Shown: one piece after another, positions 22,316 to 31,327 of the stretch
Numbering within the stretch: the first letter of the stretch is position 1
How the letters are laid out: every line of letters begins with the position of its first letter
NCBI GenBank assembly: GCA_946626215.1
Contig: CAMOUD010000010.1
Coordinates: 1-32,404 of the forward strand
Origin: an uncultured Lachnospiraceae bacterium
Lineage (GTDB): Bacteria; Bacillota; Clostridia; Lachnospirales; Lachnospiraceae
DNA length: 32,404 bases
Direction: 5' to 3'
The notes under the pieces: generated by a model
Database searches by the model: none
What the model was told of the DNA's origin: nothing
Seen by the model: only the letters and a program-made list of their open reading frames with translations
Position numbers and translations under genes: made by a program

Positions 22316-23197
22316 TCAGAGGATGGAGGAGGCAAAGATCTTCATGGCTGCCTTCACATCCTCTTTGATGCCTGCCTGGGCTGCCAGGGCCATGTCATGG
22401 AAGAAGACCTTTTCTCCCTTTTTGCTGTCCAGATAGGCCTGGACTGCCCCCGCTCCTGCCATGGAGGAGTAGGTATAGTAGTTGATCTTGGTGATGCCGT
22501 TGGCAATGGCCTTTTTGAAATTCTCTTCAGAAACGCCGGAGCCTCCGTGCATGACCAGGGGGATGCCTGCCGCGTCCCGGATCCGGGCTACCCGGTCCAG
22601 GTCCAGTCTGGGAGCGGTCAGGTAGACTCCGTGGGAGGTCCCGAAGGCAACGGCCAGGGCGTCGACCCCGGTCCCTTCCACGAACTGCCTGGCCTGTTCG
22701 GGGTTGGTGTAGCAGTCATCCTCGGAGGCGAAGTCTTCTCTGCCCCGGACCTCCCGGCCTTCTCCGCCGCCGACAGCGGAGTTGAACATGCTGCCAAGCT
22801 CCGCCTCCACGGATACGCCGACAGAGTGGGCGATTTTCGTGATCTCCCGGGTCTTTTCAAAGTTCTCCTCATAGGGCTTGTCGGAGGCGTCGAACATGAT
22901 GGAGGTAAAGCCTGCCCGGATGGCCTCCATGCAGGCCTCAAAGCTGGCGCCGTGGTCTAAGTGGACGCAGACGGGCACGGAGGCCCTGCGGGCGTAGTCC
23001 AGCATGATGGGGCCCGCCTCCCGGAGAGGGATCAGGCTCTCGTGGACCTCGGCGTGGGCAAGAATGACCGGAAGGCCCAGTTCTTCGGCGGCTTCGGTGA
23101 CGGCCCGGATGGATTCCAGGTTGGGAACGTTGAAGGCGCCGACGGCGTATTTTCTTTTCCTGGCGTCGGCCAGGATCTCTTTCATGGTCACAAGCAT
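22316..23197 (-). CDS. Class II ketose-bisphosphate aldolase
   Basis: The 293-residue TIM-barrel enzyme has GAFNVPNLES near the start, HLDHGAS (D81, H82), SVEAELGSM, AFGTSHGVY and MHGGSG, the metal and phosphate sites of class II aldolases. It cleaves fructose- or tagatose-1,6-bisphosphate to dihydroxyacetone phosphate (DHAP) and glyceraldehyde-3-phosphate. The length and sequence do not clearly separate Fba from GatY/KbaY types. AGGAGG lies 7 nt before the start. The divergent neighbour is a DHAP-consuming dehydrogenase, so the pair may share DHAP, though class II Fba is also a general glycolytic enzyme. Confidence 0.92.
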   Translation of the reverse strand: MLVTMKEILADARKRKYAVGAFNVPNLESIRAVTEAAEELGLPVILAHAEVHESLIPLREAGPIMLDYARRASVPVCVHLDHGASFEACMEAIRAGFTSIMFDASDKPYEENFEKTREITKIAHSVGVSVEAELGSMFNSAVGGGEGREVRGREDFASEDDCYTNPEQARQFVEGTGVDALAVAFGTSHGVYLTAPRLDLDRVARIRDAAGIPLVMHGGSGVSEENFKKAIANGITKINYYTYSSMAGAGAVQAYLDSKKGEKVFFHDMALAAQAGIKEDVKAAMKIFASSIL

Positions 23198-23283
23198 GGT
23201 GATGTCCTCCTGTATTCAGATGGAAAAACTCGTTCTGTGGTTTCCTGCGGGGCAAAAAAGGATGCCGCTGCTTTCCAATCTCG

Positions 23284-23289
23284 ATTATA
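23284..23289 (-). promoter_or_regulatory. -10 box for the aldolase gene
   Basis: The minus strand carries a perfect TATAAT about 87 nt before the start, with a weak T-rich -35 17 nt upstream. Confidence 0.45.
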
Positions 23290-23394
23290 CTAAAAACAGG
23301 TCCGGGAAAAATACAGGATTCCTGCGGATAAAGTATGAAGCCGCAGGTCTCTGCCGGACAGTATGCGGCCGAATGGCCGGAAGGAGGAATTTCC

Positions 23395-24726
23395 ATGAAG
23401 ATCGATCCCCGCACGGCGTTCGTCTGCGGATGCGGACGGACCCATGCCCTGCAGACAGACGCCATTGTCATAGAGGAGGGAGCTGCGGACCGGCTTTCCG
23501 CCTATATCCGGGACAGGGGCTTTTCCCTGGTCTATACGGTCTCGGACGCAAATACCTTTGAAGCGGCAGGCCGCCTGGTCTCAGAAAAGCTGGACAGGGC
23601 CGGCATTGCCCACAGGGACTATGTCCTGCCGGACTCTGACCTGGTGCCGGATGAGTACGCCGTGGGCAGGATCCTGGCCCACATCCCCCGGGAGGCGGAC
23701 CTGGTCCTTGCCGTCGGGTCCGGGACCCTCAATGACCTCTGCAAGCTGATCAGCAGCCGGGTCCGGCTCCCCTATATCATCTTTGCCTCCGCCCCCTCCA
23801 TGGACGGCTTTCTGTCCTCCGGGGCCGCTGTGGTGGCGGATCACATGAAGACGACCCTGGAGGCCCAGGTCCCCCTGGCCCTCTTCGCGGACCTGGATGT
23901 CCTCAGGGAAGCCCCCATGGACCTGATCACCGCGGGCCTGGGAGACGTCCTTGGCAAGTATACCTGCCTGCTGGACTGGAAGCTTTCCCATCTGGTAAAG
24001 GGAGAGTATTACTGCGACATGGTGGCGGACATGGTCCGGGAGGCCCTGGAGATCGCTGCCGGCTCCGGGGAGGGCATTGCGGAAAGGGACCCGGAGGCCA
24101 TCCGGGCCGTCATGTCGGCCCTGGTCCTCTGCGGGATCGGCATGGCCTATACGGGCAATTCCAGGCCGGCCTCCGGCTGCGAGCACCATATGTCCCATTA
24201 TTGGGAAATGAAATTCCAGATGGACGGAAAAAAGGCCATTCCCCACGGGACCAAGGTGGGCGTGGGCATGGTCCTGGCCGTCCGCCTGTACCGGATGCTG
24301 CTGGAGGAGGAGCCGGATTTTGAAGCGGCCCTGAAGAGACAGCCCGACCCTGCTGTCTGGGAGGCCCGGGTCAGGGAAGCCTTCGGAGACGCCGCCCGGG
24401 GAGTCCTGGCCCTGGAGGAAAGGGTCCATAAGAATGATCTGGAAGAGAGGAACAGGCGGATCCTCTTTTACAGGGACCACTGGGACGAGCTCCGTGTCCT
24501 GATAGACAAGAGCCTTCCCTCTGTGGAAGAGGCGGAGAAGGTACTGTCAGACCTGGGGGCGCCCATCCGGCCTGCCCGGCTGGGGATCAGCGAAAAAGAG
24601 ACTCGGGACGCCGTGACCATGGCCAGGGAGGTACGGGACCGCTTTACCCTGCTCCAGATCCTCTGGGACCTGGGCCTGCTGTATTCCTTTGCCGACCGGG
24701 TTTGCCGGGAATACCGGGAGGAGTAA
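23395..24726 (+). CDS. egsA: sn-glycerol-1-phosphate dehydrogenase (EgsA/AraM family)
   Basis: The 443-residue protein has the NAD-binding stretch AVGSGTLNDLCK, then ASAPSMDGFLSSGA, AGLGDVLGKYTCLLDWKLSH (metal Asp), SGCEHHMSHYWEM (metal His) and PHGTKVGVG (metal His). This motif set is specific for the AraM/EgsA branch of iron-containing-alcohol-dehydrogenase-fold enzymes. The reaction is NAD(P)H-dependent reduction of DHAP to sn-glycerol-1-phosphate, the archaeal-type enantiomer. Bacillus uses AraM with PcrB to make heptaprenylglyceryl phosphate. AAGGAGG precedes the start. No PcrB partner is present in the window. Confidence 0.88.
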   Translation: MKIDPRTAFVCGCGRTHALQTDAIVIEEGAADRLSAYIRDRGFSLVYTVSDANTFEAAGRLVSEKLDRAGIAHRDYVLPDSDLVPDEYAVGRILAHIPREADLVLAVGSGTLNDLCKLISSRVRLPYIIFASAPSMDGFLSSGAAVVADHMKTTLEAQVPLALFADLDVLREAPMDLITAGLGDVLGKYTCLLDWKLSHLVKGEYYCDMVADMVREALEIAAGSGEGIAERDPEAIRAVMSALVLCGIGMAYTGNSRPASGCEHHMSHYWEMKFQMDGKKAIPHGTKVGVGMVLAVRLYRMLLEEEPDFEAALKRQPDPAVWEARVREAFGDAARGVLALEERVHKNDLEERNRRILFYRDHWDELRVLIDKSLPSVEEAEKVLSDLGAPIRPARLGISEKETRDAVTMAREVRDRFTLLQILWDLGLLYSFADRVCREYREE

Positions 24727-24819
24727 TGGCAGAAGAGGAATGAGGCAGGAGGGAAGGACCAGGGAAGAAGAAGGAAAATGACAGAGATGGCGCAGGAGCG
24801 CCTTCAGGACCCTGCTAGA

Positions 24820-24896
24820 AGGAGGAGCCGCATGCCTGATGGCACGCGGCTCCTCCTGTATGATCCACGGATTCCCGACGGCTTGTTTCCCGTCGG
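24820..24896. terminator. Pair of hairpins between convergent genes
   Basis: AGGAGGAGCCGC (24820-24831) pairs with GCGGCTCCTCCT (24846-24857), and CCGACGG (24875-24881) pairs with CCGTCGG (24890-24896). Neither has a strong T run (the second is followed by CTTATTC), but they lie where the G1P dehydrogenase and the TtcA-like gene converge. Confidence 0.5.
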
Positions 24897-24960
24897 CTTA
24901 TTCATTCCGGCCGGATTCCTTCTGCCGGACCTGGTTCTTTTTTTCTTCCTCGGCTTCTTC

Positions 24961-25842
24961 TCAGTAATCGTCCAGGAAGGAGTGCCGGACCCCGTCCTTC
25001 TTGTAGCCAAGGACCATGTTCAGGTTGACGTTCTCGGTGGCCCGGAAGAGATTGGCCTCAATGTAGGGGTTGGTCTCCTTGAGCTTCGCGATCAGTTTCC
25101 TGGTCTCCAGACGCTTGGAGGCGGAGGGGTGGTCGGCAGCCTCCCCGGCCAGGCCTTCGGTAAAGCGGCAGGCGCACTGGAGGAAGTGGAGGTCGTTGAA
25201 GTCCCGCCAGCGCAGGATGGCCTCCTGACGGACAAAGTAGAGGGGCCGGATCAGCTCCATACCCTCGAAGTTGGTGCTGTGGAGCTTGGGGAGCATGGCC
25301 TGGAACTGGCCCGAGTAGAGCATGCCCATAAGGACGGTCTCAATAACGTCGTCGTAATGGTGGCCCAGGGCGATCTTGTTGCAGCCCAGCTCCTTTGCCT
25401 TGCTGTAGAGGTAGCCTCTCCGCATCCTGGCGCAGAGATAGCAGGGGTTCTTCTCGATGGTATAGACGGCGTCGAAGATCTGGGCGTCAAAGAGGGTCAG
25501 GGGAATGCCCAGCAGAGAGGCGTTGGCCTCGATCAGGGCCCGGTTGACCGGATTGTAGCCGGGATCCATGCAGAGAAAGACCAGCTCGAAGGGGAACTTG
25601 TGGTGCTTTTCCAGCTCCTGGAAGAGCTTGGCCATGAGCATGGAATCCTTGCCGCCGGAGATGCAGACGGCGATCCTGTCTCCCTCCTCCACCAGGTGGT
25701 AGCGGGCCACAGCCTTAGTGAAGGGAGAGAAGATATCCTTATGATAGGTCCTGATCAGGCTCCGTTCGATCTGTCTGCGCCTTTCAGGGTCAGCCGCGGC
25801 CTCCAGGGCCTGGCTGACCAGGTCTTCCGGTGAAGGGGACAT
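24961..25842 (-). CDS. TtcA-family tRNA 2-thiocytidine synthetase-like PP-loop ATPase
   Basis: The 293-residue protein has the PP-loop ISGGKDSM at residues 61-68, the CxxC pair in NPCYLCARMRRG, GHHYDDVIETVLMG and a later cysteine in QCACRF. TtcA-type enzymes adenylate tRNA and use an iron-sulfur cluster bound by three cysteines to insert sulfur. The sequence is longer at the C-terminus than the minimal core. AAAGGAGG lies 5 nt before the start, and the gene follows pyrI by only 11 nt, so it is the last gene of the pyrBI transcript. The exact tRNA position modified is not provable here. Confidence 0.85.
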   Translation of the reverse strand: MSPSPEDLVSQALEAAADPERRRQIERSLIRTYHKDIFSPFTKAVARYHLVEEGDRIAVCISGGKDSMLMAKLFQELEKHHKFPFELVFLCMDPGYNPVNRALIEANASLLGIPLTLFDAQIFDAVYTIEKNPCYLCARMRRGYLYSKAKELGCNKIALGHHYDDVIETVLMGMLYSGQFQAMLPKLHSTNFEGMELIRPLYFVRQEAILRWRDFNDLHFLQCACRFTEGLAGEAADHPSASKRLETRKLIAKLKETNPYIEANLFRATENVNLNMVLGYKKDGVRHSFLDDY

Positions 25843-25853
25843 GGTTTCCTCCT

Positions 25854-26303
25854 TTACTGGAACCAGCTCTTGGAGCCTTTTTCCGTATGCCTCTCGTCAC
25901 AGTAGCGGCAGCGGTAGACCTTGTGCCTGGAATCTGCCAGGTAGAAGACCTGGGGCAGCTCCTGCTCGATGGTGGAGATGCAGCGGGGGTTGGTGCAGCG
26001 GATGACGTTGGTCACCATCTTGGGCAGGGCCAGCTTCCGCTTTTCCACGATCTCTCCGTTCCGGATGACGTTGACGGTGATATCCGGGTCGATGAAGGCG
26101 ATGACGTCCAGGTTGAGGGCGTCGGGGTCGCATTCGACCTTGAGGATATCCTTCTTGCCCATGGCGTTGCTCCGGGCGTTCTTGATGAGGGCGACGGTGT
26201 AGTCGCTCCTGCCAAGGCCCAGGTGCTTGTAGATGCCCATGCTCTTGCCGGCCTTGATGTGGTCCAGGACCAGGCCTTCTTCAATCTTTCCTACATTCAG
26301 CAT
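25854..26303 (-). CDS. pyrI: Aspartate carbamoyltransferase regulatory subunit
   Basis: The 149-residue protein has an N-terminal nucleotide-binding domain (GIYKHLGLGRSDYTVALIKN) and a C-terminal zinc domain with CTNPRC (C103, C108) and CRYC (C132, C135), the four zinc ligands of PyrI. It binds CTP or ATP and clamps the catalytic PyrB trimers into the allosteric holoenzyme. The gene lies 50 nt after pyrB. Confidence 0.95.
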   Translation of the reverse strand: MLNVGKIEEGLVLDHIKAGKSMGIYKHLGLGRSDYTVALIKNARSNAMGKKDILKVECDPDALNLDVIAFIDPDITVNVIRNGEIVEKRKLALPKMVTNVIRCTNPRCISTIEQELPQVFYLADSRHKVYRCRYCDERHTEKGSKSWFQ

Positions 26304-26353
26304 ATGCGGTATTCCTTCCTCAAAAACAGGTGTCGGCAGCGGGAAAAGGCCTT

Positions 26354-27271
26354 TTACGGGGCCTTGACGCCCAGCAGGGTCATGATCAGGGCCATGCGGA
26401 CATAGACGCCGTACTGGACCTGACGGAAATAGGCGGCCCTGGGATCCTTGTCCACCTCCACGGAGATCTCATTGACCCGGGGCAGGGGATGCAGGACGTA
26501 CATGTTGTTCTTGGCCTTCTTCATCTTTTCCGCGTCCAGGATGTAGAAATCCTTGAGCCGGATATATTCCTCTTCGTTGAAGAAGCGCTCTCTCTGGACC
26601 CTGGTCATGTAGAGGATATCCAGACGGGCAATGACGTCCTCCATGTTGATGTAGATGTCATAGCGGATGTTCCGGTCATCCAGCATGTCGGTGATATAGT
26701 CGGGGACCTGGAGCTCCGGCGGGGAAATGAAGACGAAGTTGATGCCCTCATACCGGGCCAGGGCGTTGATCAGGGAATGGACGGTCCTGCCGAATTTGAG
26801 GTCGCCGCAGAGGCCCACGGTGAAGTTGGAAAGCCTGCCCAGGGTGGACCGGATTGTCATGAGGTCCGTCAGGGTCTGGGTGGGATGCTGGTGGCCGCCG
26901 TCGCCGCAGTTGATGACGGGAATGGAGGAGTTGAGGGCAGCCACCATGGCGGCGCCTTCCTTGGGATGGCGGATGGCGGCGATGTCCGCGAAGCAGGAGA
27001 TGACCCGGATGGTATCCGCTACGGATTCTCCCTTTTTGGCGGAGGAGGAGTCGGCGTCCGAAAAGCCCAGGGTCTTGCCGCCCAGGTTGAGCATGGCGGT
27101 CTCGGTGCTGAGCCGGGTCCTTGTGCTGGGCTCATAGAAGCAGGAGGCCAGCTTTTTGCCCTCACAGACGCGGGCGTATTTTTCGGGATTCTTTTCGATA
27201 TCCGCCGCGAGATCAAAGAGCGCGTTCAGTTCCTGAACGGTGAAATCATCAGGTTTCAGTAGATGTCTCAT
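26354..27271 (-). CDS. pyrB: Aspartate carbamoyltransferase catalytic subunit
   Basis: The 305-residue protein has the carbamoyl-phosphate motif STRTR (49-53), the SSAKKGES loop (Ser/Lys of the 80s loop), HPxQ in [12 protein letters not shown], and the aspartate-domain segment [11 protein letters not shown]. It condenses carbamoyl phosphate with aspartate in the first committed step of pyrimidine synthesis. GAGGG precedes the start. The upstream gap (27272-27364) holds a hairpin CCTCCGG/CCGGAGG (27304-27334), but I see no complete PyrR-type attenuator. Confidence 0.96.
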   Translation of the reverse strand: MRHLLKPDDFTVQELNALFDLAADIEKNPEKYARVCEGKKLASCFYEPSTRTRLSTETAMLNLGGKTLGFSDADSSSAKKGESVADTIRVISCFADIAAIRHPKEGAAMVAALNSSIPVINCGDGGHQHPTQTLTDLMTIRSTLGRLSNFTVGLCGDLKFGRTVHSLINALARYEGINFVFISPPELQVPDYITDMLDDRNIRYDIYINMEDVIARLDILYMTRVQRERFFNEEEYIRLKDFYILDAEKMKKAKNNMYVLHPLPRVNEISVEVDKDPRAAYFRQVQYGVYVRMALIMTLLGVKAP

Positions 27272-27364
27272 GGTCCCTCGTTTCCGCGCTGCCGGCAGGG
27301 GATCCTCCGGACGGGCAGCGCTGGGCGCCGGAGGAGAGGTTCTCTATGGAAGCAGGCTGATACG

Positions 27365-27871
27365 TCAGATCAGCTGTTCATATTCGATATCATGGGAGGA
27401 CAGAAAGGCCGGGACGGCCCTGTCCCAGATGGTCTCGGCGGTCTTGTCCAGGGTAAAGGTCTGAAAGGCCGTTCCGGTCACCACCTGAAGGTCAGAGGGG
27501 GCAAAGCGGATGACCAGGCTGCAGGAGGAGACGGGATTGCGGTCGGGACTGAGGCCGCCTCCTGCCATCAGCTTTTCCATTTCCTCCGGCGTCAGCTTCA
27601 GGACCAGGGAAAAGGCCGCGGGGGCCTTTCTGCCCCGGATCAGGCTGTGGAAATGAGACCGGACATCCTTCCAGGAGACCAGGTCATGGGGCCGGACCTC
27701 CTTGTCTTCCCATTCCTCCTTATCATAGAAATCCCTGACCAGGCGTCCGTCGATCTGCCAGGTGACGGCCATCTTCAGGGTGGCCTCCTGGAGGAGGAAG
27801 CTGTCAAAGAGGGTCCCGGACAAAAGGGCGGACATGAAGCGCCCGGGCGCGCTGATCTTCAGGGCGATCAT
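27365..27871 (-). CDS. DUF5721-like protein
   Basis: The 168-residue protein starts MIALKISAPGRFMSALLSG, contains FLLQEATLKMAVTWQIDGRLVRDFY and LTPEEMEKLMAGGG, and matches my memory of the DUF5721 pattern common in Lachnospiraceae. Its function is unknown; it is predicted soluble with alpha/beta content and no catalytic signature. Its start overlaps the DUF1294 stop by 4 nt (ATGA), so the two are translationally coupled, and it precedes pyrB by 93 nt. Confidence 0.7.
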   Translation of the reverse strand: MIALKISAPGRFMSALLSGTLFDSFLLQEATLKMAVTWQIDGRLVRDFYDKEEWEDKEVRPHDLVSWKDVRSHFHSLIRGRKAPAAFSLVLKLTPEEMEKLMAGGGLSPDRNPVSSCSLVIRFAPSDLQVVTGTAFQTFTLDKTAETIWDRAVPAFLSSHDIEYEQLI

Positions 27872-28161
27872 AGGAAGACGATCTGGGCCGCGGTCCGGAC
27901 CAGGAAGAGATAGGCCGCCAGCTGGATCAGGAGGATGGCCGGGAGGCCGAAGCGGAACTTGATCCGGCGGATCTTATGGTGGAAGAGGAGCATGCCGGCG
28001 ATGCCGCCCAGGCTCCCCCCGATGGCGGCAAGAATAAGGAGCACGGATTCCGGTATACGGAACCTGTGCTCCACAGCTCTGATTTTGTCCACCGCCATGA
28101 AGACCAGGCTGGCCAGATTGACGACAATTAAATAGATGATCAGGATCGTTCTGCTGCTCAT
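27868..28161 (-). CDS. DUF1294 family small membrane protein
   Basis: The 97-residue protein has hydrophobic segments near 4-20, 35-58 and 75-95, and the family motif MAVDKIRAVEHRFRIPE followed by AIGGSLGGIAGMLLFHHKIRR. The function is not established. The start at 28161 is set by AAGGAG 4-9 nt upstream and by the promoter at 28199-28227. A longer frame starting at 28227 would begin inside that promoter. Confidence 0.85.
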   Translation of the reverse strand: MSSRTILIIYLIVVNLASLVFMAVDKIRAVEHRFRIPESVLLILAAIGGSLGGIAGMLLFHHKIRRIKFRFGLPAILLIQLAAYLFLVRTAAQIVFL

Positions 28162-28198
28162 GCTTCTCCTTTTTGCCAGGTCGAAAAATGCTGATATG

Positions 28199-28227
28199 AT
28201 AATATCCGTTTCAGGCTCCGATAGCAA
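28199..28227 (-). promoter_or_regulatory. Sigma-A promoter for DUF1294-DUF5721-pyrBI-ttcA-like unit
   Basis: The minus strand reads TTGCTA, 17 nt, TATTAT, about 38 nt upstream of the DUF1294 start. Confidence 0.6.
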
Positions 28228-28305
28228 GCATTTTTACAGGGCATTTGAGGCGGGAAACAGGACGGCGTCCCCGCAGGGGCCCCTTCCTGCCGGCCTCTCC
28301 CACCC

Positions 28306-29019
28306 TCATAGGAGGCCGCGGACGGCCCAGATCAGGAGAAGGTGGGCCGGGTAAAAGACATAGAAGAACCATTTGAGGCCCCGTCCCCGGCGGCCGTTGT
28401 AGAAAAGGAGGGGGACAAAGCCCAGGAGGCCGAACCAGTAGATGCCCACGTTCCGGAGAAGGACATGGAAGAGGGCTCCGCATCCCAGGCGGACCGGGAG
28501 CGCCTTCCGGCGGAGCAGATAAAAGAGAAAGACCAGGCCCGTGCCCAGGAGATGATAGTCCATGCCAAGGGGGAGGGAAAAAAGGGAGAAGAAGGCCAGG
28601 AGGACAAAGGCGCCGGCAGAGGCCGGGCGGGTCCCCTTGTTCCGTAGTCTTTCAAAGAGGGAGAGGCCCAGAAGGGCCCAGAAAAAGGTCAGCATGATGT
28701 TCTGGTGGGTCAGCTCCAGGATCCTGCCCGATGTCACAAGGTCAAAGGGGACCTCACTGATCAGGGCAAAGAGGCCCATCCGCTTCAGGTAGCGGCCGCG
28801 GTCCCTCGTATGGGCAAAGCCCTCGGCCAGGCAGAAGGCAAAGAGAGGCAGGGCCATCCGGCCCAGGATCCGCATCCAGACCTGTTCCGGAAAGAAGGAA
28901 TCCCCCGCATGGTCCAGGACCATGCAGGCGCAGGCCAGGAGCTTTAAGGAGGTCCCGTCCAGGAAACGGGGAGGAAAGCCTCCTTCGGGCCGTCTGCTGT
29001 CTGTGCTTCTGTCAGTCAT
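28306..29019 (-). CDS. TraX family membrane protein
   Basis: The 237-residue protein is polytopic (about six hydrophobic segments). It shows the TraX features DGTSLKLLACACMVLDH, RILGRMALPLFAFCLAEGF and LISEVPFDL, with a late FYPAHLLLIW. TraX of F plasmid acetylates pilin, but the chromosomal Clostridia members have no known role and probably act as membrane acyltransferases. The start at 29019 is set by AAAGGAG 6 nt upstream. It is likely monocistronic, with its own promoter. Confidence 0.88.
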   Translation of the reverse strand: MTDRSTDSRRPEGGFPPRFLDGTSLKLLACACMVLDHAGDSFFPEQVWMRILGRMALPLFAFCLAEGFAHTRDRGRYLKRMGLFALISEVPFDLVTSGRILELTHQNIMLTFFWALLGLSLFERLRNKGTRPASAGAFVLLAFFSLFSLPLGMDYHLLGTGLVFLFYLLRRKALPVRLGCGALFHVLLRNVGIYWFGLLGFVPLLFYNGRRGRGLKWFFYVFYPAHLLLIWAVRGLL

Positions 29020-29065
29020 GTTTTTCTCCTTTCCGCCGGGCAGAGGGCCGGGTGTTCTGCAGTTT

Positions 29066-29094
29066 ATTGTAAGGGAAGAGGAAGGAAGTGTCGA
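29066..29094 (-). promoter_or_regulatory. Sigma-A promoter for the TraX gene
   Basis: The minus strand reads TCGACA, 17 nt, TACAAT, ending about 47 nt before the start. Each hexamer differs from consensus at one position. Confidence 0.55.
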
Positions 29095-29168
29095 GGTATG
29101 GAAGGTCCCCGGAAGGACCCGGAAAGAGGGACAGGGGGAAAAGACCATGAGGAAAAGAAGGGATGAAG

Positions 29169-29203
29169 AAAAACTCCCGGGCTGCCCTGGGGCAGTCCGG
29201 GAG
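29169..29203 (-). terminator. Terminator of argG
   Basis: CTCCCGGGCTGCC (29174-29186) pairs with GGCAGTCCGGGAG (29191-29203) with one G-U. Five T follow on the minus strand (A at 29169-29173). It lies 52 nt past the argG stop. Confidence 0.85.
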
Positions 29204-29254
29204 GGGTCCCTTCGATCCTTATGATCCTGCCTCAGAGGGCAGGGGAGGATGGCC

Positions 29255-30493
<1,239 letters not shown>

Positions 30494-30571
30494 TGTTAGA
30501 TTCCTCCGATGCTGCTGTTTTTTTCTTATGGATATGCCTGTCCGGGGGCCTTTTTCCCGCGGACAAGTTGT

Positions 30572-30600
30572 ACTATAACGCAAGAGAAGAACAAATGCAA
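30572..30600 (-). promoter_or_regulatory. Sigma-A promoter of argG
   Basis: The minus strand reads TTGCAT, 17 nt, TATAGT, ending about 79 nt before the argG start. The 5' leader is therefore about 70 nt. Confidence 0.6.
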
Positions 30601-30632
30601 GAGGAATCCGGGCGATAATTGCATGAAATCTG

Positions 30633-30646
30633 CATGAATATACATG
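30633..30646. promoter_or_regulatory. ARG-box-like palindrome, argG-proximal
   Basis: CATGAATATACATG resembles ArgR/AhrC sites (TGAATATATATTCA type). It lies about 60 bp upstream of the argG start point and between the divergent promoters. Confidence 0.4.
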
Positions 30647-30681
30647 ATTTTTGAAAATATCTTGCTATATATGCACTTTAG

Positions 30682-30699
30682 ATGTATAGTTATTCACAT
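30682..30699. promoter_or_regulatory. ARG-box-like palindrome, argJ-proximal
   Basis: ATGTATAGTTATTCACAT is close to the Gram-positive ARG-box consensus, with TGTATA and TTCA halves. It lies about 50 bp before the putative extended -10 of the GNAT-argJ transcript. A short GTCCC/GGGAC hairpin follows at 30712-30726. Confidence 0.45.
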
Positions 30700-30745
30700 A
30701 CCTGCGAGGCGGTCCCATTTGGGGACTTTTCTTGACGGATTTTTG

Positions 30746-30754
30746 TGGTAAAAT
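30746..30754 (+). promoter_or_regulatory. Extended -10 for GNAT-argJ
   Basis: TG-G-TAAAAT (30746-30754) is an extended -10, about 73 nt before the GNAT start. The upstream TTGACG (30732-30737) is only 11 nt away from it and cannot be its -35. Confidence 0.4.
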
Positions 30755-30827
30755 AGGCGGCAGTGTGACAAAAGCGTCCGTCAGGATACCGCATATTATT
30801 ATGTAGAAAAGCGAAAAGGAAGAAGAA

Positions 30828-31295
30828 ATGTCCCAGGAGGAGATCCGGATCAGAGCAATGGAGATCGACGACTATGACCAGGTCAGGAGCCTATGGATGA
30901 CCATCCACGGCTTCGGGATCCGGTCCATCGACGATTCCAGGGAAGAGGTGGACCGGTTCCTGAAAAGGAACCCGACGACCAGCGTAGTGGCCCTGGACGG
31001 GGATAAGGTCGTGGGCGCCATCCTCTGCGGGAGCGACGGCAGGCAGGGCAGCCTTTATCATGTCTGCGTGGCCAGGCCCTACAGAAGAAGGGGCATCGGC
31101 CGCCGGATGGTGGGCTACTGCATGAACGCCCTCAAGGCCCAGAAGATCAACAAGGTCTCCCTGATCGCCTTCACCAGAAATGACGCCGGCAACGCCTTCT
31201 GGAAGGAGATCGGCTGGACCAGGCGGGAAGACCTGAACTATTATGACTTTGTTCTCAATACGGAAAATATCACCAGATTCATAGAATCCGAGTAA
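30828..31295 (+). CDS. GNAT family N-acetyltransferase, linked to argJ
   Basis: The 155-residue protein has RIRAMEIDDYDQVRSLW at the start, VGAILCGSDG, LYHVCVARPYRRRGIGRRMV (acetyl-CoA loop R-R-x-G-I-G) and DAGNAFWKEIGW in the last helix. It is 32 nt upstream of argJ and probably co-transcribed. Arginine synthesis includes acetylation of glutamate, but ArgJ itself can recycle the acetyl group and the sequence is a generic GNAT, so an N-acetylglutamate synthase role is only a possibility. The ribosome site is AAAAGGAAGAAG. Confidence 0.87.
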   Translation: MSQEEIRIRAMEIDDYDQVRSLWMTIHGFGIRSIDDSREEVDRFLKRNPTTSVVALDGDKVVGAILCGSDGRQGSLYHVCVARPYRRRGIGRRMVGYCMNALKAQKINKVSLIAFTRNDAGNAFWKEIGWTRREDLNYYDFVLNTENITRFIESE

Positions 31296-31327
31296 GGGCC
31301 GGCGAAAGGCCCGGAGGGAAGGCAGAC

